Assembly (NCBI GenBank): GCA_012841565.1
Contig: DUUM01000119.1
Location: 10,645 to 74,644 of the forward strand
Source of the DNA: Candidatus Epulonipiscium sp.
GTDB taxonomy: Bacteria; Bacillota_A; Clostridia; Lachnospirales; Cellulosilyticaceae
Direction: 5' to 3'
Length of the DNA stretch: 64,000 nt
Shown here: in pieces, positions 36,200 to 44,840 of the stretch
Layout of the letters: every line of letters starts with the position of its first letter
Position numbering within the stretch: position 1 is the first letter of the stretch
Program-made: the position numbers and the translations under genes
Notes under the pieces: generated by a model
What the model was told of the DNA's origin: nothing
Database searches by the model: none
Seen by the model: the letters and a program-made list of their open reading frames with translations, nothing else

Positions 36200-37040
36200 A
36201 AAACAGTGGCTAATGGTAAAACTAATGCTCCTTTCTTTTATATTTATCATGTTATGTTTTATTAGTATGACGGTTATGAATCCTTCAAGACCCGGTGACC
36301 CTAAGTTTAGATTCAATAAGGCCAATAGTATGCCTAGTGAAACAGGAGAGAAGAAGGCGTTTTCAGCAGTTGATAAAATTGTCATAGATGCTATTAGTTT
36401 ACCAGTTGAGATTTATGAAAGTGATGTGGCAGAAGTAACTTTACAGGATAATTCTCAAATATATGGGTTAGGTAAAGGGAAACCAAATAAAATATTTTAC
36501 AACGATGGCACTCTAGGATTTGAGCAATCAAAAAAAATCTCTTTTCTATCTCATGTAAGGGGAAATATTATTATTGAAGTTCCAAGAGGAAGTGTTTTAG
36601 AATATGATTTAGGAAATGTTAGTGGTAACATTAACCATAATGCAGTTAGTAGGGGGACCCTGAGAGCAGAAACCATCAGTGGTTCAATAAAGATTTATCA
36701 AAGAGGAGAAAAGGTTTCGGCAGAATCAGTTAGTGGGTCGGTGCGAATATATGCACCCTATGAAGAAGCAAGGGGAGAATCTGTAAGCGGTAGCATTAGT
36801 CTAATTGCAAACCAAGATTCAAAAGAAGTTTCAGGCTTTAGTGTTAGTGGCTCAATCAAAATTCAATTAGAGAAGGTACTTGGCTATGAAATGGACTATT
36901 CAACAACATCAGGTAGTGTAAAAGATACCTACTCCAATATTGACTATTCAAAATCGGGAAAAAGTGAAAATGGAGATTCATCCTTAAAAATTAATGCGGT
37001 CAGTGTCAGTGGCTCTATAAAACTAACAGACTGGGAGTAG
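36192..37040 (+). CDS. DUF4097 beta-repeat membrane-anchored protein
   Basis: A 282-aa protein with one N-terminal membrane segment (about residues 9-30) and a repetitive beta domain in which VSGS/SGSIK/SGSV units recur at about 16-20 residue steps, as in DUF4097 adhesin-like beta-helix proteins. The start ATG at 36192 is preferred over 36186 because GAGG then has normal spacing; it overlaps the preceding gene by 8 nt. It is last in the PadR module. The repeat domain probably lies outside the membrane; ligand unknown. Confidence 0.82.
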   Translation: MSRKQWLMVKLMLLSFIFIMLCFISMTVMNPSRPGDPKFRFNKANSMPSETGEKKAFSAVDKIVIDAISLPVEIYESDVAEVTLQDNSQIYGLGKGKPNKIFYNDGTLGFEQSKKISFLSHVRGNIIIEVPRGSVLEYDLGNVSGNINHNAVSRGTLRAETISGSIKIYQRGEKVSAESVSGSVRIYAPYEEARGESVSGSISLIANQDSKEVSGFSVSGSIKIQLEKVLGYEMDYSTTSGSVKDTYSNIDYSKSGKSENGDSSLKINAVSVSGSIKLTDWE

Positions 37041-37065
37041 CTTACTTGTCTGGGCTATAGAAAAA

Positions 37066-37102
37066 CCCTTGAATTTAGAATGATAAAATCTAAATTCAAG
37101 GG
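37066..37102. terminator. Bidirectional terminator
   Basis: A perfect 14-bp stem (37066-37079 with 37089-37102) flanked by A- and T-rich bases, between the DUF4097 gene (+) and the ABC-F gene (-). Confidence 0.8.
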
Positions 37103-37113
37103 CTTTATTATTT

Positions 37114-38850
37114 TTATTGTTTAATCAGTAATGCTAACGTTTCACATAAGCCTTGTGCAAGTATAAAGTCATTGTCTTTTAAAGCCAACTCTATTTTGGT
37201 CTCAAGGGACTTTTTCGTGTCCTCAAATTCTAAATAGTCCCTGTCAAAGTGACGTGCATAAATCATTTTTTTAAATTTCCTCATATTAACTTTTCGAATT
37301 GTTTTATCTTCAATGAGCAAAACATAATCCATACAATTTACAATAGAATAAAAATCATGTGAAATCATAAGAATCCCACCGTTATAGTTTTCTACAGCTT
37401 TTTCAAGTGCTATTTGTGAGTAGGTGTCCAAATGACTGGTAGGCTCATCAAGCAGTAAAAAGTTTGCATTACTAGAGGAAACCTTAGCCAATTGAAGAAT
37501 ATTTTTTTCGCCTCCAGATAAAGATGCAATCTTTTGATTCAGAACATCTTCTTCAAAACCGTAGCCTGAAAGATAGGTAATAATGGCACTGTTAGTTTCA
37601 AAGCCACAATCAAAGAATTCTTCAAGTAGGGTATTGGATTCATTTAACATTTCACCTTGTAGCTGGGATAAGTAGGCCATCTTAACAGCGTCATCAATCA
37701 TAATAGAGTCTTGATTGTTTTTAAAGATTGCTCTTAGCAAAGTCGTTTTTCCCGTTCCATTGGGGCCGATTAGGGCTACTTTGTCATTGGATTTAATCTC
37801 AAAGTTAACATTTTCTAAAAGAAGATCTTCAAAGGAAACGCTGTAATCTTTGACGGTTAAGGCAATAGTTTCTTCAATTGGATTATCTGTTACTAAGGTG
37901 ATGTTAGGCTGTTTAATATAAACAAAGGGGGCTTTAATTCTACGTGCCTCTAGTCGCTCCAATAGCCTCACTCTAGATTTTAAGGATTTCCCCCTAGAGG
38001 CCTCAGAATTGTAAGTTGCTATGGTTCTAAAGTTATTGACGACCCCCTCATGTCTCGCTATTTCATCCGTATCAGCTTGAGCTAGTTCCTGTAACTCGAT
38101 TTTATTCTCAAGTAGTGAGAAGTTATATTCAATATAGGTCCCATCAAATTCTTGAAGCGCCATATTTTCAAGGTGAATAATTTTATTAAAGCAGTGGTTA
38201 AGGAGATATCTACTATGGGTAATAACGAGGAGTGTGCCTTTGTGGGCGTTAATTAGATTTTTAAGAGAATTAATATTTTCAAAATCTAAGAAAACATCAG
38301 GCTCGTCCATAATTAGTAAATCTGGGGCAGTGAGCATCTCTTTAATAACTTGAATAAGTTTGAATTCCCCACCACTAATTTCAGATATCATTAAATCTTT
38401 TTGCGTCATTAAATTAGATAAATTTAATTTTTTATTTATTTCGCTTTCAAAATCATTTCCACCCGCAGCATCAAATGCATCTAAAGTTAATTGATAGCGT
38501 TCTAGGAGTGGTTCTATGTCTGAGGAAGTCTCCATTTCAACACAGATAGCTGCTAACTCTTTTTGCAACGTAATACATTCACCTGCTATATAGTCAAAAA
38601 CAGTCAATTTGTTTGCTTTATCTTGAATGTAGAACTGACTTACATACCCAATACGGCAGTCAGGCCTTACTTTTAATTCGCCTTCAAACATATATTTGTC
38701 GGCATCCATAATTAAATCGGTCAATGTACTCTTTCCACTACCACTGACACCGATAAAAGCGCAGTGCTGACCATCTTCTAGTGTAAATGAAATATTGTTA
38801 TAGAGGTCTTTTTGGGGAAACGAGTAGGATAAGTTATCAATTTTTATCAT
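37114..38850 (-). CDS. ABC-F family ATPase
   Basis: A 578-aa protein with two ABC domains and no membrane segment. Domain 1 has Walker A GVSGSGKST, signature ISGGEFKLIQV and Walker B LLIMDEPDVFLD. Domain 2 has GPNGTGKTT, LSGGEKNILQLAK and LLLDEPTSHLD. Between them lies a charged linker of the ABC-F type (about 230-310). ABC-F proteins act on the ribosome, some rescuing it from antibiotics; whether this one is a translation factor or a resistance factor cannot be told. It is transcribed alone, toward the PadR module. Confidence 0.87.
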   Translation of the reverse strand: MIKIDNLSYSFPQKDLYNNISFTLEDGQHCAFIGVSGSGKSTLTDLIMDADKYMFEGELKVRPDCRIGYVSQFYIQDKANKLTVFDYIAGECITLQKELAAICVEMETSSDIEPLLERYQLTLDAFDAAGGNDFESEINKKLNLSNLMTQKDLMISEISGGEFKLIQVIKEMLTAPDLLIMDEPDVFLDFENINSLKNLINAHKGTLLVITHSRYLLNHCFNKIIHLENMALQEFDGTYIEYNFSLLENKIELQELAQADTDEIARHEGVVNNFRTIATYNSEASRGKSLKSRVRLLERLEARRIKAPFVYIKQPNITLVTDNPIEETIALTVKDYSVSFEDLLLENVNFEIKSNDKVALIGPNGTGKTTLLRAIFKNNQDSIMIDDAVKMAYLSQLQGEMLNESNTLLEEFFDCGFETNSAIITYLSGYGFEEDVLNQKIASLSGGEKNILQLAKVSSSNANFLLLDEPTSHLDTYSQIALEKAVENYNGGILMISHDFYSIVNCMDYVLLIEDKTIRKVNMRKFKKMIYARHFDRDYLEFEDTKKSLETKIELALKDNDFILAQGLCETLALLIKQ

Positions 38851-39011
38851 ATTATTACCTTTCTATAGTAAATAAAATATATTTTTAGTATGCGTTCAAA
38901 GTATATCACTATTGGGACTTACTTTCAATAAATTAGTTTTGGGATAAAAATTGTTGCAAAAAATGAGATAATGACTTAAAATGTTAAACTGTAAAAGAAA
39001 GCTTTATAATA

Positions 39012-41054
39012 GTGATTTTTTTAATCAGCATTCCTATCATATCATTACAATTTTTAGAAGCTACAGCAAAAACAATATGGGTACTGCCTCTTGTAATGAT
39101 TATTAGCTCATTCCCATTTAGGAAACGTACATTATTAATTTCAGCAATCCTTATGACTATTATAACACACAGATTAGTTTGGATATTAAAGCCTGAAGAA
39201 TTAGTGCTTGTAGGAAAATACATTTACATAGGAAGAATAGGAATATTTATAATAGCAAGTTTCATTGGGCTATATATAAATAAAATTTATGTTGATAAAG
39301 CTAAAGAGAATCAAGATCAAATGGCATTTCAAAAGATGAATTCAGACATTTCGTTTGATTTTGTTACCACCAATCAACAGAATTTTGCAGAGAAAATTGA
39401 TAGACTACTACATCGGATAGGCGAGTTCTTTCAAGTAGACCGATCATATTTTATTGCCATAAATAGTGATGAAAGAACTATGATTTGCCTAAATGAGTGG
39501 TGTAATGTCGGAATTAATTCAGAAATTGAAATGATGAAAGAGATGCCTAAAGAGAAATTTTACAAGTGGTTTGATGAATTAGAAAACAATAAATCTATTC
39601 TCACAGTCCCTGTTATGAGTGAAGGTAAAATTCGAGGTTTAATAGGTATGGATTCAGTTAAATTATATAAAAAATGGTCGGAAGAAAATGTAAAACGTCT
39701 AAAAATCATGGCAAACCTACTAGCTAATGGATTGGCACAGGTAAATGCAGATAAAGAAATTGAATTTATGGCCTACTATGATCATTTAACCAAACTTCCA
39801 AATAGATTCTTATTTAAGGACAGGGTTAACCAAGCAATTCAGTTAGCTAAGGAAAGTTCCAAGTATATTGCCATTGTATTGATAGACATAGACAACTTTA
39901 AGTCTATCAATGATACAATGGGGCACGAGAGTGGGGATTGTCTGCTTAAAGAAGTGGGAGAGAGCTTTCTTAAACAGATATATGAAACAGACACGGTCGC
40001 TAGATTTGGAGGGGATGAGTTTATAATCCTACTCGGTAACATAGAAGATTTGAAAGATGTTGAAGAAATTGTAGCTAAAGTTATGCATCTGTTCTTAAAA
40101 TCCTTCAATATCAATGACCAGGAATTTTTTATCACAGCTAGTGCAGGGGTTTCGCTTTATCCAGCAGATGGTGACAGTGCGGACTCATTAATGAAAAATG
40201 CTGATATAGCCATGTATGAAGCCAAATCTATGGGTAAGAATCAGCATGCATTATGTACTAGGGATATGAAAGAAAAAATAGAAAAGAACGTGGCACTATC
40301 TAACGATCTCTATAGGGCATTAGAAAAAAACGAGTTAGTTGTTTATTACCAAGCACAAATAGATTTGTCGACAGGTAAAATAGCAGGAATGGAAGCTTTG
40401 GTTCGCTGGATGCATCCAACCCGCGGTATGATATCTCCATTAGAATTTATTCCACTAGCTGAAAAATACAACTTGATTAATAGTATTGGTGAATGGATAC
40501 TTAAAACAGCAAGTGCCCAAACTAAAAAGTGGCAGGATATGGGACTAGGCGATACAACAATAGCAGTTAATCTATCAGCGGTTCAATTTATAAATCCAAG
40601 GCTAGCGGAAAATGTTGAGAGTATTCTCATGGAAACAGGATTAGACCCTGAATATCTTGAATTAGAAATCACAGAAAGTATTGCCATTAAAGGACAGAAT
40701 AATGCTTTAGATATTTTAAATAAACTTAAAAAAATAGGAATAGCAATTGCCATAGATGACTTTGGAACAGAATACTCATCTCTCAGTCGGCTAAAAATGC
40801 TTCCCATTGATCGAATTAAAATTGATATACAATTTATACAAGGTATTCAAAATAATGAAAAGGACCGGGCGATTACGATGGTCATTATTAACTTAGCTAA
40901 ACACTTAGGACTTAATGTTTTAGCAGAAGGTGTAGAAACAGCGCACCAGTTAGAATTCCTTAATCAAAATAAATGTGATTATGTACAAGGCTACTATTAC
41001 CACGAGCCTTTAACAGTAGAGGAAATGGAGAAAGTATTACTATCAAGGATTTAA
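39012..41054 (+). CDS. GGDEF-EAL protein with membrane and GAF-like regions
   Basis: A 680-aa c-di-GMP protein. N-terminal membrane segments (about 1-20, 22-55 and 70-92) are followed by a GAF-like region (about 110-245), a GGDEF domain with intact G333-G-D-E-F337, and an EAL domain with E461-A-L and downstream ITES, IDDFGTEYSSL and LAEGVET. Both catalytic signatures look functional, so it may make and break c-di-GMP. It starts with GTG at 39012, the only possible start before an in-frame stop; no strong ribosome binding site is seen. A perfect terminator follows. Confidence 0.88.
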   Translation: MIFLISIPIISLQFLEATAKTIWVLPLVMIISSFPFRKRTLLISAILMTIITHRLVWILKPEELVLVGKYIYIGRIGIFIIASFIGLYINKIYVDKAKENQDQMAFQKMNSDISFDFVTTNQQNFAEKIDRLLHRIGEFFQVDRSYFIAINSDERTMICLNEWCNVGINSEIEMMKEMPKEKFYKWFDELENNKSILTVPVMSEGKIRGLIGMDSVKLYKKWSEENVKRLKIMANLLANGLAQVNADKEIEFMAYYDHLTKLPNRFLFKDRVNQAIQLAKESSKYIAIVLIDIDNFKSINDTMGHESGDCLLKEVGESFLKQIYETDTVARFGGDEFIILLGNIEDLKDVEEIVAKVMHLFLKSFNINDQEFFITASAGVSLYPADGDSADSLMKNADIAMYEAKSMGKNQHALCTRDMKEKIEKNVALSNDLYRALEKNELVVYYQAQIDLSTGKIAGMEALVRWMHPTRGMISPLEFIPLAEKYNLINSIGEWILKTASAQTKKWQDMGLGDTTIAVNLSAVQFINPRLAENVESILMETGLDPEYLELEITESIAIKGQNNALDILNKLKKIGIAIAIDDFGTEYSSLSRLKMLPIDRIKIDIQFIQGIQNNEKDRAITMVIINLAKHLGLNVLAEGVETAHQLEFLNQNKCDYVQGYYYHEPLTVEEMEKVLLSRI

Positions 41055-41103
41055 AAATAGCCATTGGTTCATTGAGTTTTATGAACCAATGGCTATTTTT
41101 TTA
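41053..41103 (+). terminator. Long perfect intrinsic terminator
   Basis: A perfect 20-bp stem (41053-41072 with 41081-41100) around an 8-nt loop, and a seven-T run. The A-rich left end makes it usable from both strands. Confidence 0.9.
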
Positions 41104-41112
41104 CCTCAAACA

Positions 41113-41688
41113 TTATGCCTCAATGTGGACAGAAACTTCAATGTCTGGGGAAAGAGTTGTGGCATCACTTGAAACAGATTCAGCTGGAGCACCCTGGGAT
41201 GCTTTAGAAGATATAGGGGCGGACGGGTTAGTAGGTTTATCTGATTTGTCATCTTCTAATACACTCTTATGGTCCTTAGGCTTCTCCTTTTGACGCCTTA
41301 AGAGCATAGCCCGTCCAAGCATTCCAGGGTCGTGTTCTGCTAAAAAGGCTCGATCTTTATTGGGAACATTATCCCCGCTCATAATGCGCATAGCAATTTT
41401 AAGACACTGAAGCTGGATTTTTAAAGGATTATCTGAGTCATCGGTGGCTACTTTAAATTGCTCAAACATTGCTTCCAGTTCTGCAGGGCTATAGTTATTA
41501 AAAAGAGCTTTTTTATCTTGTTCTTCCTCTAAAAGAGCTTTTGCTTCATCAGAAATAGAAATGGTGTCATCTATGCTAGGTCCATTGGGGACGGGTAGTT
41601 TTAAAGGTGTGACCTCTAAAACTGTGTTTTTCTGAGCATAGGACATATCCTTATTTACTCCTATACCAGAAGCATTTACAATGTGCAT
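41113..41688 (-). CDS. Hypothetical 191-aa soluble protein
   Basis: Not recognised. The protein is hydrophilic with no signal peptide or membrane segment. Visible features: a Ser/Asp patch (DDTISISDEAKALLEEE at about 40-56), an amphipathic central region (FNNYSPAELEAMFEQFKVAT, then LKIAMRIMSGDNVPNKDRAFLAEHDPGMLGRAMLLRR), and a low-complexity C terminus rich in Ser, Pro, Lys and Asp. The start pattern resembles small clostridial proteins with a short N-terminal strand followed by an SISD helix. AGAGGATG precedes the ATG at 41688. Gene prediction is credible; function unknown. Confidence 0.7.
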   Translation of the reverse strand: MHIVNASGIGVNKDMSYAQKNTVLEVTPLKLPVPNGPSIDDTISISDEAKALLEEEQDKKALFNNYSPAELEAMFEQFKVATDDSDNPLKIQLQCLKIAMRIMSGDNVPNKDRAFLAEHDPGMLGRAMLLRRQKEKPKDHKSVLEDDKSDKPTNPSAPISSKASQGAPAESVSSDATTLSPDIEVSVHIEA

Positions 41689-42055
41689 TTAAATCATCCT
41701 CTCTGTATAGACACATGGTTAGTCCCATATAATACCTTATACAAGTAATATCGGCATTAGATAAAAAAGGCTTAGATTAATATCCCACAAGACTTATTAA
41801 CTTAGATTAAGCTGAGTGTTATTCTTACATTTCAACATAAACTTGCAGATCCTAAATTTGTCAATAAATCTGAAAGAGTCGAGTATGAAGAAATATCAGT
41901 CTCAAAAACATATAAAATTGGTGATGTTATGGGACCAGGCCTTGTTATGAATGTCGTTAAAGCAGGGGCAGATGTGGGTAGGCTAATTTAATAGAAAGCG
42001 ACATCCTAGTTGGGTGTCGCTTTTTTGTTTTCAGAAGTATATTAAGGTAATCTTA
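41689..42055 (+). pseudogene. Intergenic stretch with an orphan coding remnant
   Basis: Between two minus-strand genes, positions 41806-41991 on the plus strand read as 61 protein-like codons ending in TAA (containing KSERVEYEEISVSKTYKIGD and VMNVVKAGADVGRLI) but with no start codon or ribosome binding site. It is closed by a real terminator (41995-42026), so it looks like the 3' end of a lost gene. The decamer CTTAGATTAA occurs twice just upstream (41771 and 41801), possibly deletion scars. I do not recognise the parent family. Confidence 0.5.
41995..42027 (+). terminator. Terminator after the orphan remnant
   Basis: A 12-bp stem (41995-42006 with 42012-42023) with a run of T's. It points rightward from the orphan coding remnant; the next gene is on the other strand. 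Confidence 0.8.
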
Positions 42056-42283
42056 CTAGTACCTATTTCTACCGCCACAACCACAATTTTGGTAGCTAGA
42101 TTCGCATCTGCCGCATTCATAGCCATATCCATATTCGTATCCACATCTTTGCCTATTAGGTTCACAACACCTATCGTATCTATTGTACCCACCATAACAT
42201 TGACATCTGTTGTACTGATTGTTGCATCTACAACAAGAATTATACCCTAAACCTAATCCTAATATTAGCCCTGCTCCAAACAT
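42056..42283 (-). CDS. Cys/Tyr/Gly-rich 75-aa protein
   Basis: A 75-residue protein starting MFGAGLILGLGLGYN, followed by a region with 12 Cys in pairs and doublets (CCRC, CQC, CC, CGC) and many Tyr, Gly, Asn and Arg. It has an exceptionally good ribosome binding site (AAAAGGAGGT, seven nt before ATG). The composition resembles spore-coat or cell-surface Cys/Tyr-rich peptides that are cross-linked by disulfides or dityrosine. A metal-binding role is also possible. No RiPP-modifying enzyme gene is adjacent. Translation is likely; function is a guess. Confidence 0.7.
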   Translation of the reverse strand: MFGAGLILGLGLGYNSCCRCNNQYNRCQCYGGYNRYDRCCEPNRQRCGYEYGYGYECGRCESSYQNCGCGGRNRY

Positions 42284-42520
42284 AGTTGGACCTCCTTTTC
42301 ACTTATTCCAAAGTTTTTCCCCTTTGTTATTTATAATATTCTAAAGTTAGGCTAAATGTGACAGGGACTAATTGACTTCAAGGATGTGATGTTTTTTGTG
42401 CAAAAGATTATGTATAACTTATGAGGATATGTTACAATAGGAGATATATGTTTAACAATTCACAATGATGTGTATTTGAAAAAAAGAAATTTATTATTTT
42501 GATGAGAGAGGCCATAAGAT

Positions 42521-43411
42521 ATGTATGAAAAATTATTAAATATTAGCTATTATATGGGATTTATACCGTTTTACTGGTTATTTAATGCTATTCAACATAG
42601 AAAACCTAGGAAGAATTATCATTACTTACAAGCATTAGCTATAAATTTTCTATTATTCTGTAGTTTTATAATCTTTTTTATTTGTTTTAGTATACAAACG
42701 CTTATAGTGTATTATTATCGTAACCTTGCATTAACCATGCCCATGGAGCTTTGTTTCTACATATTGGGTTGCTTATTATTCATATGTTTAATTATTTGGC
42801 TAGAAGGAATTGTTAGTGCAATAATTGGATGTGCTCCAAGAATATCACTATTTTCAAGTTTTACTATTACAAGGTTTTCAAGAATATTAACAGCATTTAA
42901 TCATTTTTTAGTTATACTGATAATTATAGTAGCAATTCACTCATCTTCTATAACTCAAACAGAGGTAGAAGATGCAGAGATATTTCTACTATATGATGAT
43001 ATGGGGTATGTACCAAGGTGGGTATTTACTCTTGGGTTTTATTGTGATTCAATAATTGCTATTAACCGTTGGGGAGACAATAGTGTTGCCATTGTACCCT
43101 TGAATAACAATACAATAGATTATGCTCTGGAGAATGGACGTTTTATATTTGCTGCATCTCATGGATCAGAAGGGTATATAATACTTCAACATAATATTTT
43201 CTACGGACCTGAAAATATTGAAAGTAATAATATAAGTGCAAATCTTCAGTATGTTTATTTATCGGGTTGCGATACAGGATCAAAACGAGAAGAATGGGAG
43301 AATGCACTAAGTCCCGCATATGTTAAAACATTTGACCGTTTATCTACAACTTTTGAACATTTTTATTGGTTGGTTATTAAGGGACCTAAAGTCATTAATT
43401 CTTTGATTTAG
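42521..43411 (+). CDS. Membrane protein with caspase/CHAT-like C-terminal domain
   Basis: A 296-aa protein. Four hydrophobic segments occupy about residues 10-150 (near 10-24, 40-66, 74-106 and 125-147). The C-terminal 145 residues contain FIFAASHGSEGYI with H214 and, 36 residues later, YVYLSGCDTGS with C250. The His-Gly and Gly/Ala-Cys pattern at the ends of predicted strands is the dyad signature of the caspase/CHAT clan. If correct, this is a membrane-anchored protease. The ribosome binding site (GAGAGG) is modest. The C terminus is short for CHAT, so 3' truncation is possible. Neighbours are decayed genes. Assignment is tentative. Confidence 0.5.
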   Translation: MYEKLLNISYYMGFIPFYWLFNAIQHRKPRKNYHYLQALAINFLLFCSFIIFFICFSIQTLIVYYYRNLALTMPMELCFYILGCLLFICLIIWLEGIVSAIIGCAPRISLFSSFTITRFSRILTAFNHFLVILIIIVAIHSSSITQTEVEDAEIFLLYDDMGYVPRWVFTLGFYCDSIIAINRWGDNSVAIVPLNNNTIDYALENGRFIFAASHGSEGYIILQHNIFYGPENIESNNISANLQYVYLSGCDTGSKREEWENALSPAYVKTFDRLSTTFEHFYWLVIKGPKVINSLI

Positions 43412-43472
43412 CTATTGTTGGGGTTGATAACAGGGAACACTTATAAAATTGTAGAATTGGTAAATTAAGAAC

Positions 43473-43745
43473 ATCAGGAATACGGGAGCATTGATAGTTG
43501 GAAAGTGTAATTTATTAGATGGCATGGATGTTACAACTCACCATCTATCATTAGAGTTATTAAAAGAAATAGCACCAAAAGCAAATATAGTATCACATAA
43601 AAAATATGTTGATAATGGGAAAATAATATTGTCAGGTGGTATATCAGCTGGGATAGATATGTCACTATATGTTGTACAAAAGCTTTTAGGTGAGGAAGTT
43701 AAATCAAAAACGGTGAAAGTTATGGAATATCAAGAATACACGTAG
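43473..43745 (+). pseudogene. DJ-1/PfpI family C-terminal remnant
   Basis: Only the last ~90 residues of a DJ-1/PfpI protein are readable: NTGALIVGKCNLLDGMDVTTHH followed in the same frame by LELLKEIAPKA, YVDNGKIILSGGISAGIDMSLYVVQKLLG. The nucleophile-elbow region is at the very start, and the N-terminal half of the fold is missing; the frame runs into a stop upstream at 43461. No ribosome binding site supports the TTG at 43491 as a real start. A deletion joining it to the upstream gene is likely. Confidence 0.75.
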
Positions 43746-43756
43746 GGGGTGTAGAT

Positions 43757-44296
43757 ATGAAGATATTAGAAACTGAAAGGCTCATTCTAAGGGGGTGGAA
43801 TCTAACAGATAGTGAAGATTTATACGAATATGCACAAAGTGAATTAGTAGGTCCTAATGCAGGGTGGAAGCCACATAAGAGTGTAGCAGAAAGCTAGGAA
43901 ATAATTAAGATGTTTATTGAAAATAACGATGTATATGCGATTGAATTGAAATCGGAAAACAAGGTAATAGGGAGTATAGGGATACATGAACGTTGCCCTG
44001 ATGATCAGTTAAGTGAATTAAATCAAAGAGAAATAGGATATGTTCTAAACCCTAAATACTGGGGAAATGGTTACATACCTGAAGCTGTTCAATATGTTAT
44101 ACAGTATTGTTTTGAAGAGATGAAGTTAGATGTTATTTGGTGCGGACATTTTGATTTCAACAAGAATTCAAAGAGAGTAAACGAAAAATGTGGCTTTCAG
44201 TATCATTTCACCAAATCTGAAAGATTAAAACTGATGGACAATAAGGAAGTTACCACGCTTTATTACAATTTGTTTAGGAAAATTAGGAGTGTGTAA
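43757..44296 (+). pseudogene. GNAT acetyltransferase (RimJ/RimL type) with in-frame TAG
   Basis: A 179-codon frame from ATG 43757 with one amber TAG at 43895-43897 (codon 47). Both sides belong to one RimJ/RimL acetyltransferase: [18 protein letters not shown] before it; [40 protein letters not shown] (acetyl-CoA loop) and VNEKCGF after it. Everything else is intact and in the same frame, so this is a recent nonsense mutation (Glu or Gln codon changed) or a read-through codon. Translation could restart at ATG 43910 but would lack the first strands. It is the first of four GNAT genes. Confidence 0.82.
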
Positions 44297-44341
44297 GGCA
44301 TTATCCAACACACTGATTATATCAATAATACGGAGGGAAAT

Positions 44342-44794
44342 ATGAACGGTGAATACATAGTTAGGCTGATAAGAAAAGAAGAGTTAAGAGCTCTCTTAAA
44401 CTTATACAAGCATTTGGATAATGGAGATCCTGAATTAAAAGATTGTGAAGCTTTACAAGACCTATGGGATGGAATTTTCACTGATCCACACTTATATTAT
44501 ATAGTTGCGGAGAAAGATGGTTTACTGGTGTCAACGTGTACTATTTCAATCATCAAAAATCTTACAAGAGGAATGTGTGCTTATGGGTTGATTGAGAATG
44601 TAGTGACACATTCAGAATATAGAAACTTAGGATTAGGAAAAAAGGTGTTAAATAAGGCGGTTGATATAGCAAAAGATAATCACTGCTATAAAGTAATGCT
44701 ATTAACAGGCTCAAAGAAGAAAGCGACGTTAGATTTTTATAAGAGCGTAGGGTTTAAAGATGATGTGAAGACGGGATTTATAATAAAACTATAA
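44342..44794 (+). CDS. GNAT acetyltransferase
   Basis: A 150-aa GNAT-fold enzyme with the acetyl-CoA loop VVTHSEYRNLGLGKKVLNKAVDIAKD (Q/RxxGxG/A-like RNLGLG, about 97-102) and the C-terminal LTGSKKKATLDFYKSVGFKDD. GNATs transfer acetyl from acetyl-CoA to amines of small molecules or proteins; the substrate cannot be read. CGGAGGG precedes the ATG at 44342. It lies 45 nt after the interrupted GNAT gene. Confidence 0.88.
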   Translation: MNGEYIVRLIRKEELRALLNLYKHLDNGDPELKDCEALQDLWDGIFTDPHLYYIVAEKDGLLVSTCTISIIKNLTRGMCAYGLIENVVTHSEYRNLGLGKKVLNKAVDIAKDNHCYKVMLLTGSKKKATLDFYKSVGFKDDVKTGFIIKL

Positions 44795-44840
44795 TTTGGT
44801 AGCTTGCTGTGGGGGAAAAACAATTTTTATGGAGGTGAAT

